Both the position numbers and the translations under genes were made by a program. Source: Chromera velia (lineage: Eukaryota; Sar; Chromeraceae). From it: 41,263 nt of DNA. The stretch covers positions 1-41,263 of the forward strand of contig JAHBMJ010000292.1 in assembly GCA_018398765.1 (NCBI GenBank). The letters are read 5' to 3'. Each line of letters opens with the position of its first letter. The first letter of the stretch is position 1. Positions 1 to 10,457 of this stretch are shown in pieces. Under the pieces are notes generated by a model. The model did no database searches and was not told where the DNA came from. It saw only the letters and a program-made list of their open reading frames with translations.

Positions 1-14
1 CCCCCCCCCCCCCC
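1..14. other. poly-C left end
   Basis: Fourteen C residues open the window. The right end is also a C run, which suggests contig ends created by failure to assemble through C/G homopolymers rather than biological ends. No telomere-type repeat is visible. Confidence 0.7.
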
Positions 15-102
15 TCATGCACTTCCACTGAGTCACCCCTCCCCTCCCTCAGACAAAAACCACGAGACACGAAAAAAGAGGCAGGCAAAGGGAGAGAGGA
101 TC

Positions 103-3100
103 TCAAGAAGAGAGAAAGGGTAGGTCCACCATCTCCCCCCCCTCCCCTCCGTCTCCTTCACCCTCTCCCATGGGGCCGCCCACCTCCTCTCGCGCTTCCA
201 CTGGCACCCCCCCGATCTCCACCCCATGATGGTCTCCTGTCTGATGGGGATCTCCCTCAACTCCCCCATGCAACTCTTCATGTCCATGATCCTCATGTTC
301 ATGCACTCCCACCACACCCCCCAGTCCTTCTTCGCCGATATCTCCCGGAAAGACGGGGTGGTCAATCGCTGCTGCTGCGGCTGCCGCCCCGGTGCCATGA
401 GCAGGGGGCACGTTGACGTCGACGCCCTCTGCGAGTTCGGCGTCTTCCGGAGGGACCTCGGGCATGTCCACGTCCATGGGCTCTGGATGCTCAACAGCAG
501 TTGCACAACACAAACAAAACCATGAGACCAGATGGAGCAAGAATGCAGGAGTAAACCACACAACCAAGCAAGCACGATTGTGCCTGCCATCCCAGCTGCG
601 GAGGCCAATCGATGTGCCATCCATCCGTGCTGTCTTCATGACTCTCGATCGAACAGCGTATCAAAACTGCATACTATGTGATCCAAGTCCGTTGCAAGAT
701 TCTGCAGGGCGCTGTCTCGTGTAACCATGAAATCGAGTCGCTGCCTGCCCACACACCGTACGAATCCTGTCCACTACTTTTTCTTCTCGGATTCTGGCCT
801 TCACGTCAGCACCCGACTGTCTTTCATCCTTTCTCGTTGCGTGAGCCCAGCGAGACATGCAGGCAGGCAGACAAAAAGGCTGAAAAAGCGGGTAGGCAGT
901 CAGGAGGGCATGCTGCGTTCACTCACTCACGCACCTGCGGCCTGTTCCCCTACTTCTCGAGCCTTCTTTGGCCTCCCGCGCTTCACTGAAGCGCCACTCG
1001 CAGTAGAGTCCCTCCTGCACGCGCTACACGAATTTTGGGGGGAGCAAAGGCCAGCAAAACAAAGACGGTCAGGAACAAGGAGACGCACGCATGGCCATGG
1101 CAGGAAGGCACACGAACGCACGCGCGCGCGCGCAGAGAGAGAGAGAAAGACACACACACACACACACACAGAGAGAGAGAGACAAAGAAAGAGACTGTGC
1201 ACCTGTCGCTACATTCTCAGATCTGTAATCAAAGCACAGCATCCAAAGGGCTTTTCACAAATGGGGTACACTTGGAGAGAGAACGCCTTCACCCTTGAAA
1301 GAAGAATTCTGTTCGTCCATCCATGCTTCCCTCGTTCGTTCATTCATTCTTTCTTTCATCGTTCGGTTCGCTCTGTTGGTCTCGTTCTCTCTGTCTGACC
1401 GAGATTGGTTGCTCGGCTTGAAGGATTCGGAACAAAAGAAAGCGAACAAAAAGAATGAAGAAGAAAGGCAATGCGATCATTCAACCTGTTTTGTTTTGTT
1501 TTGTGTGGAGACTTTGACTTTCTTGTGAGACACTCAAGAAGCTGTGCTCTTTCATTTTTTGTTTCTTTTTTTTCGGCTTTTTTTTATTGTTACTGAAAGA
1601 ATTGAAGCATTAGACCTCCCTCTATGCAAAACAGAAAACAACCGGAGGGAGCACAGACGACGCAGAAAAAAGCAAGATAAACAAAAAGAGCTAGCTGTCT
1701 CTCTCAATTCAATTACCTTCTCGGGACAGACGGATCCATAGAGCGTCCCCACTTCCCCGGACCCAAACCAATTTCGAAGTTCTTTGCCGCTGCCTGAGCA
1801 GCAGCCAGGGCATAGATCGGTCGGCAGACGAGACACTTGTTCTTCTGCTTGCCGTGGTCGCATAGACCCTTACCACCCGTCCCGATGTTTGCACAGTCCT
1901 TACAGTAGTAGCGACGTCGGTTGTGGATACAGACGGGGGCACAGTGGGGGCATTCTTTTCGGAGCACGTCGTGGATGCAGTGGAAGGGTTTGTGATTAGG
2001 CCTAGCTTCCTCGTCCTCCAAGTCTTCTCTCTCATCCCCCTCTGCGCCATCCCCCCGTTGTGCGACACTGACTCTCTTGGGCTTCTTCTTTCGTCTTTCT
2101 CCCCCTCCTTCGCCCAACAACTCAGGCACGGGGAGACCCTGCTCTATTCTGCACTCTCTGCATTTGTTCTTTGCACGACCGTGGGGACAAACGCCCTTCC
2201 CCCCACACTCCCTACAGTAATACTTCATTTTATTGTGTGGACAACGGCTGCCATCCGAACAGATCGCACAATTCCATTTCACCTTGCTGTGCATACAGAT
2301 CGCACTACCTCCACACTGCCGACACCGACGCTGCTCTCTGCCATGCTCACACACAAACTTGCCAAACTTATTTTTCTTCAGAGGTTCTCCTGTGGAGGAA
2401 ACGCCTGTGTTGCGTCTCTTCCCCCCACCCCCAGGCTTCCCTCCTCCATTGTGTACGGGGGACACGACTGGGCCCTCAGGCTCCTCCTGCCCCCCCATGT
2501 TCTGCTGGTGGATGCCGGGGCCCTCCTCCACCCCCTCTTCATCAATGCGGGGGTGCATTCCAGAATCTTCTTCAACTCCTGGAGAAACCGGAAGGCCGTC
2601 TCTCTGACGTGCCTTGGCGGCGGCCTTGGGTCCTCGAGAAGACCGCGGGCCCCCTGCAGAACCGGAACAGGCAAACAAAAACAGAAAAGTACCAGAAGCA
2701 CAAAAGGGCTTTCGTTTTTAGTCATGCACGAAACTTGGCAGGCACCTTCAGCTTTCTGTCTTAAATTCCTCTGTCACTGCACCCGCTTGAAAGAAAATTC
2801 CCTCCCCTCACACCAGCACACATATCGCTGAACAGGTTTGTAAGAGGGGCAGGATGGGCAAAGCTTTAGAAAGTTCAGCCTGCACTGTTTGTTGAATGAC
2901 AGTCAGTCCACTTCAGTGTGTTCGGATATGTAGACCGGAGTTCTGGCGGCCTGCCTCTCGCATGCTCTCTTTTCTCATCATATCGTCTTGCATTTTCTTT
3001 TCTGACCTCCTTGGCTGGCTCTTGGCATCCTCTGTTTGGCTTTTGGAGCTGGAGCTGCAGGCAGGTCACAGGAGTGAAGACAAAGCAAAAACAATGGATG

Positions 3101-4012
3101 CACTGGGTTCTTTTCTTTTTTTTTGTTTCTGTTCGTATCGAAATTCACCCAGGCGTTCTGGGAGGATCAAGACCATCGAGACCTTCTGGAACACAAGCTT
3201 GAAAACTGCCTCCTGCCGTGTCTCTCTCGGCAGTCATGAAGAAGCAGCACGAGTGACGTTCACAGAGAGAAATTAGTACTTGTCTGTTTTTTCACACTTA
3301 CTCAATTTTCTTGTTTGTCCTGCTTTCCCCCTCTCAGCAAATGTGGGGCGAGGGAAGGCTACTTGGTTCTGCAACCCGGGGCGAGCAGACGGACAGAGAC
3401 CGGAAGCGCAAGACGGTCGGCAGGCGGGCTTTTTGCTCCTCACCTGCAAACACTTCCTGAGATGGGACCCCGAAGCCAGCAGGCGCCTGTTCTTGTTGCG
3501 AACGTGCATACCCCCTCTGTGCTGGGACCTGGTGGTTGTTCCTTGCCACCGGCATGGGCAGCGGTTGCAGGGGGGCGTGTTGCTGGAAGGATGCTTGCTG
3601 AGCAGCTGCCTGTTGCGCGGCAAGAGCAAGGATGAGGGGTTCATCCAGCTGTTGCTGGTGTGCGATCTCATCGGGCGAGAAGTCGAAAAGGCCCATCAGA
3701 GCATGGACGAGAGAAATGTCCATACCAAGTTCGTACAACCCCGCACGATGCATCACCTGATGGCGCAACGACTCCATCCTGCACAGAAGACAGCAACAGA
3801 CTGATAAGAACCGAGAGAAGAGTGAAGGTTTCGCACGAAGACATAAAAACAGCAAGAGCAATACAGAAGTGGAAACGCAAGCAAGACACAGTGTGCAGTG
3901 CGGCTGACGTTGTCACTCCCTTCTCTTGAAGTTTAGACCACCACCGGACGAATTGAGCGTTGGCATCATCAGGAAAAGCAGAAATGACTGCTCTTCCCAG
4001 AATGTCGTCCAT
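103..4012 (-). CDS. C-x-H-G repeat protein, paralog A (7 motifs)
   Basis: Spliced gene read leftwards. Exon 1 is 4012-3909, starting at an ATG that matches the start of the paralog at 5055; an in-frame ATG at 4048 is an alternative. Exon 2 is 3778-3444 and exon 3 is 2653-1717. A probable last exon runs from about 495 to the stop at 103. Phases of exons 1-3 agree (104+335 nt leaves 1 nt, completed by 2 nt of exon 3). Exons 1-2 encode a roughly 75-residue helical N-terminal domain with the block WWSKLQEKGVTT, resembling a SAM domain, then a Gln/Ala-rich segment. Exon 3 has seven C-x-H-x6-C-x2-C motifs (4+3), probably zinc-binding, separated by a Lys-rich and acidic linker. They correspond to blocks 2 and 3 of the paralog. 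The last exon is Gly/Asp/His-rich like the paralog's tail, but the exon 3 exit phase (2) does not match its most obvious acceptor, so the end is uncertain. Function unknown; a nuclear role is inference. Confidence 0.7.
1117..1182. repeat. compound microsatellite (CG)n(GA)n(CA)n(GA)n
   Basis: Runs of CG, GA, CA and GA dinucleotides. The array lies inside the long third intron of the minus-strand gene, where it reads as (TC)n(TG)n on the sense strand. Confidence 0.85.
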
Positions 4013-5054
4013 GATGTCGAAAGTGTCTGGTCCTTTATCGGCTGTCAATCAAGTGTTTCTTTGGTGGTGACAGACACACAGTTGTCAACACACAAAGAAA
4101 GAGGAGGTCGCGCAGTATTAATATGTTGCAAGAGATGCAAGAGACACAGAATGCTCGATGGCTGCCCTACAAGAAAAAACGGATCTTGACGAGGATGGAC
4201 GAACAGAAAGATGAAGGCACAACAGATTTTTCTCCAACACCGACAAGACCACGCGTGGTCCTAAACCACTGCAGAAACTTTGTGCAATCTCTTTGCGTAT
4301 GCCCAAAGCCTCTTCTGATGCCCTATTTGCCAAACGAGAGAACAGAAAACACACTGATGTTGTTGTATAAGGGAAGGGGCCTCAAAAGTTCGCATCTCCC
4401 TTCTTTTACCTTTCACAACAGTTTGCGGTCGAAAGAGGCCCCAGAGACAGAATTGACATCCCACAAATTCTCGACGGTCCGTGAAAGCGAAAACGGGTTT
4501 GCCCGGGGCTTTCCGGGACAGGCCAAAATGCGTGACGACCACGATGACACGAAGGGCCGAAAAAGGTGTCCGTGAAAGCGAAAAAAGGGTCCCGACACCT
4601 AAACTTGGACTTTCCGGGGCCCGCTGCGTCTGACAACCACGATGATCAGAAGTCGTTTCTACTGGCCCACTTTCGTGTGGACACGTTCCTCAATGGAGCA
4701 CCACCACAGAAAGAGGATGCCACCACAGCTTTCGTTCAGTCTGTAAATACTTGTTTTTCTCTGTGATACGTTTTGCTTTTTTCACCTGTTCATCTGCTGA
4801 CACAAGCGTGATCAAACAAAGCAGAAAAGGTGCCGTATAGTTCAAACCAAAGAGTTTTTCCCTGGAGTGTCTCTTATCTTGCTCTCAACCTTGTAGTAGA
4901 GATTCTTTCTTTGATTTGTACATGTCAGAACTACAAAGAAACGCCCTCCAACTGTTGTTCTCGTCCTTTTGATCGAATTTCTCGCCCAGCAGCACTTCAT
5001 TCTTTCCGAAAGATCTCCTCTGCGTTGTAAAACAGTTGACTTCAATTGTAAAGG
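4013..5054. promoter_or_regulatory. divergent intergenic region between the two paralogs
   Basis: This 1042-bp gap separates the start codons of two head-to-head paralogous genes and must carry both promoters or one bidirectional promoter. I see no convincing TATA element. It contains a diverged duplication of about 90-100 bp (4477-4547 and 4568-4645). In-frame stop codons lie just upstream of 5055, which fixes the start of the plus-strand gene. Confidence 0.5.
4477..4645. repeat. diverged tandem duplication in divergent promoter
   Basis: Three blocks recur in the same order. GTCCGTGAAAGCGAAAA occurs at 4477 and 4568, CTTTCCGGG at 4509 and 4610, and ACCACGATGA at 4538 and 4636. Offsets are 91-101 bp. 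The sequence between the blocks has diverged, so the blocks may be constrained. Confidence 0.7.
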
Positions 5055-6801
5055 ATGGACGAAATCCTCAACAGAGCTGTTTGTGATGTGTTCCCGACTG
5101 GTGGGAATGTACAGTTCGGAGCGTGGTGGTCCAAACTCCAAGAGAATGGCGTTACGACGTGAGTCACCCAGCTCAGATAGCAGGGGAGAATGCGATTCGC
5201 CAGATGCACACGTGTCTCGATGAGTTGAATGAGTGTTCATCAGTTGATCACGTCTCTTTTGGGGAACTTTCAATGTTGCATCAGGTTGTTGCCTTTGTGT
5301 TTTCTGTGATCGATACGCGTCTTCTTCGCTTAATCAAGTCCAAGGCTGCCTTGTTTGATTCGTTGAAGGCACTGATGGGGCCCTTGCTCTTCTGGATTCA
5401 GAAACTGCGTTGCTCTGACCGCACAAGTCTGTAACTCTTTCGATTCCTTCTCTATCCTTTCAGTGATCTCCCCTGTCCCTTCGGTGTCTTTCTTTGTTCA
5501 CGTTTTGCTTTGCTCCGTTTTTTTCTGCTCCTCTTCTCTCTTCACAGGATCGAAATGCTCCGGGAGCAGGTCAAGAACAGAGGCCTCTACGCATTGGGAA
5601 TGGACATGTCCCTGATGCACTCGCTGATGAATCAGTTTGACTTCACTTCAGACGAACTAGCAGAGCAGCAGCAGATCGATGAAGCAGTCTCAGCAGCTGC
5701 CGCAGAGCACTACCAGCACCAGCAAAGCCAGATGGCTCCCCCTCCCTCGCCGCCCCATGTGGATTCTTCCCATCTCATGGGGCTTGCCCCCCCACTTCCA
5801 CCACATCATTCCCACACATTTGCCTTTGCACAGCCACCCCCGCATCCCTACCATCCTCCGCTGGTGCCCCCTCATCCCCCACAACCCCCTCCGCAGCCTC
5901 CAATGGCTCAACCACCACCCCCTCCCCCCCACCCCCCGAGCGTCCCTCCTCTCCCCCCCAGGTCCCCTCAACATGCAGATCACGGCCCCCCGATGCCCCC
6001 AGACCCCCACGTGCAGGCCCACGTGGAGCATCTCTACCCTCCAGATCCCGACGTTGGTGTAGGTGTAGGTGTAGATATGGGTGCAGGTGTAGATGTGGGG
6101 GTCGGTGTGGGTGTGGGGGTTGGAGTGGGTGTTGATATGAATATGGTGGATGTGGGGGGTGGTGAGGATGTAGCTGCTTCACTGGAAGCAATTCACCAAG
6201 CCCAGCACCACGCAGGAGACACGGGGGAGTTTTTCCTTCCTCCCGAGGATGACCCGGAAGACGAAGAAGACTATGACTACTCCTCTGACGACGCCGACGA
6301 TGGAATGGGGGCCCTGCAGGGACTCTCCCTGGATGCAGGGGGGCATGCCGGGGCCCTTGATGCCTCTGCAGCCGCAGCCGCGGGGTTTCTGGATGGGGGG
6401 CACGCGGGGTTGGACCTGGAGGGGGACATTGGGGGGAAGGCAGATGGTGCTGCAGCAGCCGCTGCGGGAGGGGGGGTTCAACACGCAGCCCTGCAACTCG
6501 TGGCTGGTCGGTCCCTGCCTGCCAATTTTTTGTTTTTCTTTCGATTTCTTCGAGAATCGTTCCTCATCTAATCTCAGCTGCTTTCTTTGTTTTCTCTTGG
6601 CCTTCGTCCTTCGCTCTCCCTGGCTTCTCTGCTGCCTGTAAGCCGGGCTGCCGTTCTGTTCTCCCCATTTTTTTGTGTCGCTTTTCAGCCGCCTCCACTC
6701 TTTTCCTCCTGATCCTTGCCTTCAGCCTCTCTTGCTTTCTTTCTTTCTTTCTTGTTCTGTTTTTGCCAACTCTTTTCCTCGTGATCCTTGCCTTCAGTCT
6801 C

Positions 6802-6844
<43 letters not shown>

Positions 6845-6847
6845 CTC

Positions 6848-6892
<45 letters not shown>

Positions 6893-9031
6893 TTTGTTTC
6901 TTTCTTGCTCTGTGTTTGCCAACGTCCCTCTGCTACTTCCTCTGTCTGCCTTGCAGGAATGGCCCTACGGGAGCGCCGCCGTGCTGCAAGACAGACTATG
7001 TGCAACCACAACCTCCGCCGTCTTCGTTGCAAGGAGTGTCGTAGTCTGCCGTGTGATCATGGTTTTGAGTGGCGTATGTGTCGTGAGTGCAGTGGCGTCC
7101 GTCTCTGTGAACACGGGAAGCGGGTGGGACGCTGCAAGGAGTGCGGGGGGGGTGAACTGTGCCTTCATGGAAGGCAGCGATACTATTGCAAAGAATGTGG
7201 GGGAGGGGGCATATGTGAGCACGGTATTCAGCGGAATAAGTGCAAGGTCTGTAAGGGGGCGCGACAGTTGCGCTTCGCCCCTGAGCTTGCTTTAGAGCTA
7301 CCGAAGCCGAGAAGAGGTCGTCCCAAAAAGCCACCGGGGGAGGGGGCAGTGGAGGTTGATTCAGATGCCCCTCGAAACAGGGCGGGGAAAGTCATTTGTC
7401 CTCACGGGAAGGAACAGCGGAGGTGCCGGGATTGTGGGGGGACGGCAATCTGCATTCACGCCAAAGTGAAATGGAATTGTGCAGAATGCAGCAGGGCAGG
7501 GAAATGCCCTCACGGCAAGGCGAAGTATTTTTGTGCAATTTGTGGGGGGAAGGGAGTGTGTGAACACGGAAAAGCAAAGACAAGGTGTAAGGAGTGTAAG
7601 GCAGCTGTCGGGGAGGCGCTGCCTCTATTGGATGGGGAGAGCGGGAAAAAGAGAAAGAACCCGGGTGCTCCCCCGGGCGAGGAGGGAGAAGGGCCGGAGG
7701 GGTTGGGGGACAGCCAGGCATCCTTATCAGCCAGCAAGGCCAAAAGGATTTCGGCTGTCATATGTGAACACGGGAAAGATCGTCGACGTTGCACAGAGTG
7801 CGATCCCCCTGGATCTGCAATTTGTGAGCATCGTCGACGTCGGTATTATTGCAAGGAGTGTGGGGGGAAGGGTTTGTGTGAGCACGGCAAGCAACGCAAC
7901 AAGTGCCACACGTGCAGGCCTGTTTTCGCACTGGCCGCTTCTCAGGAGGCAGAGCTCAAGGCAGCCCTCGCGGTTGCAAGGGGTAAAAACCCCCCACGTG
8001 TCCGTCGTACGATTGACCCAGCGGTCCCTCGCTCGAAGTTCAAAATGATCCCTTGTGAGCACGGGAGGGAGAGACGGAGGTGTCGAGACTGTGGGGGGCG
8101 GGACATTTGCATCCATCAGAAAGTTCGTTATAACTGCAAAGAGTGCGGAGCAGGGACGAATCTGTGTGAGCACGGTAAGCAGAAGTACAGGTGTAAAGAG
8201 TGTGGAGGGAGGGGTGTGTGTGAGCACGGGACCCTTCGGTATTCTTGCAAAAAATGTGGGGGGAGGGGAATTTGCCCTCACGGCAAGCCCAAGTGGCGAT
8301 GTCTTGATTGTGGAGGGAAGGGGGTGTGCGAGCACGGCCGTATGAAAAGCAAGTGCATCCCCTGCGGTGCACCCCTTTGTCGGCACGCCAAACGTCTAGA
8401 TCTCTGTCCGGACTGCAGCGGAAAGCCCAGAAAGCCCAGCAGACGATCGAAGCAGCCAGAAGCCATGTTGCCTGTTGACATGGCAGCTGCGCTCAATGCT
8501 GCCGCTGCAGCAGCCGCAGGAGTTTCAGGTGCGCTGGACGCACACGCAGTTGCTGCAGCTGCTGCTGCCCCCCCCGACGCCTCAGACTACCCCCCACTTG
8601 TAGAAGAAATGCATCACCTTCACCACCACCACCAGCATCAGCATCAGCACGCACACCAGCACCACCACGCAGACCATTCCCATCACTACCAACACCACCA
8701 CCAGTCCCAGATGCACCCCCATGAGCATCAAATGGTCCACTCAGGGGCTCTGTACACAGACGCTCACGGGCACACCCACACTATGGATGTGCACGGACAC
8801 CTTCACATGATCGACGCCTCACAGGCAGACGCCCACTTGATGGCCATGCACGCAGCAGGTGGGGGCGATGGGGGCCACGCACACGGCCACCACCAGGGGG
8901 GAGTGGTGGATGGGCGTCCCGGAGATGGGATGGACGTCCATCATGGGGGGGTGCCGGTGGAGGACGGGGACAACCCCCCTCCCCCCGACTTTTCGGTGCC
9001 TGATGGGGCGCACTACGGGGGGACGTATTGA
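5055..9031 (+). CDS. C-x-H-G repeat protein, paralog B (19 motifs, AT-hook, His-rich tail)
   Basis: Three exons: 5055-5158, 5548-6506 and 6957-9031, giving 1045 residues. Donors are GTGAGT and GTCGGT; acceptors are TTCACAG and TTGCAG. Phases agree throughout. An in-frame TAA two codons upstream supports the start. Residues 1-75 form a helical domain (WWSKLQENGVTT, then a hydrophobic LGM...MHSLM helix) that looks SAM-like. It is followed by a Pro/His-rich region, a Val-Gly-Asp low-complexity stretch, an acidic patch and an Ala/Gly region. From about residue 370 to 842 there are 19 copies of C-x-H-x6-C-x2-C, typically 18 residues apart, in blocks of 5, 4, 3 and 7. Each copy has four candidate zinc ligands. 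An AT-hook core (RRGRPKK) lies in the linker after block 1. The C-terminal 200 residues are Ala-rich, then very His-rich, then Gly/Asp/Pro-rich. A nuclear DNA- or RNA-binding or scaffold role is inference; I cannot name the family. Confidence 0.87.
6801..6895 (+). repeat. (TTTC)n microsatellite in intron 2
   Basis: About 95 bp of TTTC repeats lie in the second intron of the plus-strand C-x-H-G gene, 60 bp before its TTGCAG acceptor at 6956. They form an extended pyrimidine tract on the sense strand. The long open frame running into exon 3 through this repeat is an artefact of its lack of stops. Confidence 0.9.
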
Positions 9032-9869
9032 TTTGATTGAGGCCTCTGTCTGTCTGTTTGTGCTTCTGGCTGGGTGTGTGAGAGAGAGTGTGGTTGGGTG
9101 CTTGGAGGAGAGGGGGAGTGGACTGCATGGCCCTCGGAGAGAGCAGAAAGACGAAATCAGGAGGGAAGCAAGGAAGGATGGAGGGAGAAGGAATCATGAC
9201 CCAACGAAGTTTCAGTCAAGGCGTTCCGTCGCCTTCCTTTCCCTCTATGGTCCTTGCAGCTTTTGTTGCTGTTGTCGGAAGAAACAACGAATTAAGGGGA
9301 TTCTTTTTCGTTCTCCCTCCGTTCGGTCATTCTTTCTTGAACTGTCTGAATGCAGTATTTTAATTGCGCAATGATTGTTGTACTATTTTTAGTTAGTTGC
9401 ACTACTTTCAGCTGCATTGCCTCGTTCATCGATATGCTTCCCTTCGTTCTCTAACTTTTTTGCGAATGACTCTTGTTAAGTTCCTTGTTTTTCCCCTTTT
9501 CACTGTGATAAATTATTCGTCTTTCAAACTTTTTCTCGCTTCACTGCTGGGCTTTTCAAGGACCAACTGCTGGAGCTGTCAGTTGAAACCTTTTCTCAGT
9601 CTTCCCCTGCCTAAGTTAAAAAAAAGGCATAAGGTCGACAGAAGCTAGGACAGAAGTCTAAGCAGCTCTCTGTCCGTGCTCTACCGTCTCCCTTTTCTCC
9701 TTCTTGCCTCCGTCTACTATTGGAACTAGTATTAGAAGTTCTCGGCACAGAGATTGATTTCCTCGAACTCTGCCTGCTAGTCTGCCTGGGTTATAAATTA
9801 TAATGTGATTAAGTGATAAGTGATTCATTGGTGCCCTTGAAATTCATTTATACCTAGATTTATACAATC
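9032..9869 (+). other. 3' flank of the C-x-H-G gene
   Basis: No coding potential is seen. The sequence shifts from moderately GC-rich to AT/T-rich. It presumably holds the 3' UTR and terminator, but I see no decisive poly(A) signal. It ends at the target-site duplication of the LTR element. Confidence 0.5.
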
Positions 9870-9874
9870 AATAT

Positions 9875-10211
9875 TGTTATGAACCACCCTGGTTCATACC
9901 TAACGTCTGGCTTGTGTATGCTTGTGTGCGTTGCGGGTCAGCCTCATACCTTGCGGTGCAACCAGTGCGCCGCCCCTGCAGTGCTTGTCAGTCGGCCCTG
10001 GATGGCATGCATGCGGGCCTATCGCATTCATTGGCATGCAGCGACTGATCGATTGATGTGTATCCTCACACCCAAAGAATGTGATCGTTGTCTTTATCTG
10101 GTGATTGTACTTGGTACTGGACTGACATTCCTCCTAACTGATGGAGTCCAACGTACGTGAATCTGTCCGCTAAGCCCACTAGTCGATCATACACCAACAT
10201 GGTTCTTATTA
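9875..10211 (+). repeat. 5' LTR (337 bp)
   Basis: Nearly identical to 12760-13096, with the same length and about 12 mismatches, all transitions by eye. It opens with a perfect inverted repeat, TATGAACCA-ccc-TGGTTCATA, just inside the 5' end. Its terminal dinucleotide is TA where the other copy has the canonical CA. Confidence 0.92.
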
Positions 10212-10220
10212 TGGTAGCAG
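10212..10220 (+). promoter_or_regulatory. primer-binding site (initiator tRNA-Met type)
   Basis: TGGTAGCAG directly follows the 5' LTR. It is complementary to the conserved 3' end of eukaryotic initiator tRNA-Met (CUGCUACCA), the usual minus-strand primer of many LTR elements. Complementarity beyond these 9 bases is unclear. Confidence 0.8.
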
Positions 10221-10457
10221 TCCTGGTTATGTGGGCATGACAGAAGGACTCTATAGGAGGTAACATGATTAAGCAGTCAGAGTTGTGTGCCCGATTTGCA
10301 GTACAGCTGAGCCGCGTCCTGAAGGCCCGTTGTTTCTTATCGGTGCATCTTCCATTGCTTCGCTCTCGGGTACTCTCTTCTTATCTCTTGGGCACTCGGC
10401 CATTTTAATTTGATCCTCTGACTTTTTCCCGTCTCCTTTGAAATTTCCTTCAAGAAA

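Noticed and set aside
1..14. Telomere at the window end
   Set aside because: Pure C run without a TTTAGGG- or TTAGGG-type unit.
1923..2831. 302-codon plus-strand frame over exon 3 of the minus-strand gene
   Set aside because: Antisense to seven well-conserved zinc-ligand motifs; no protein-like features of its own.
5690..6496. Minus-strand frames opposite the proline-rich exon
   Set aside because: Shadows of the Pro/Gly/Ala-rich exon, which is fixed by phase-consistent splicing to its neighbours.
7361..8496. Long minus-strand open frames opposite the C-x-H-G array
   Set aside because: Shadow frames created by the repeated codon pattern of the real plus-strand exon.
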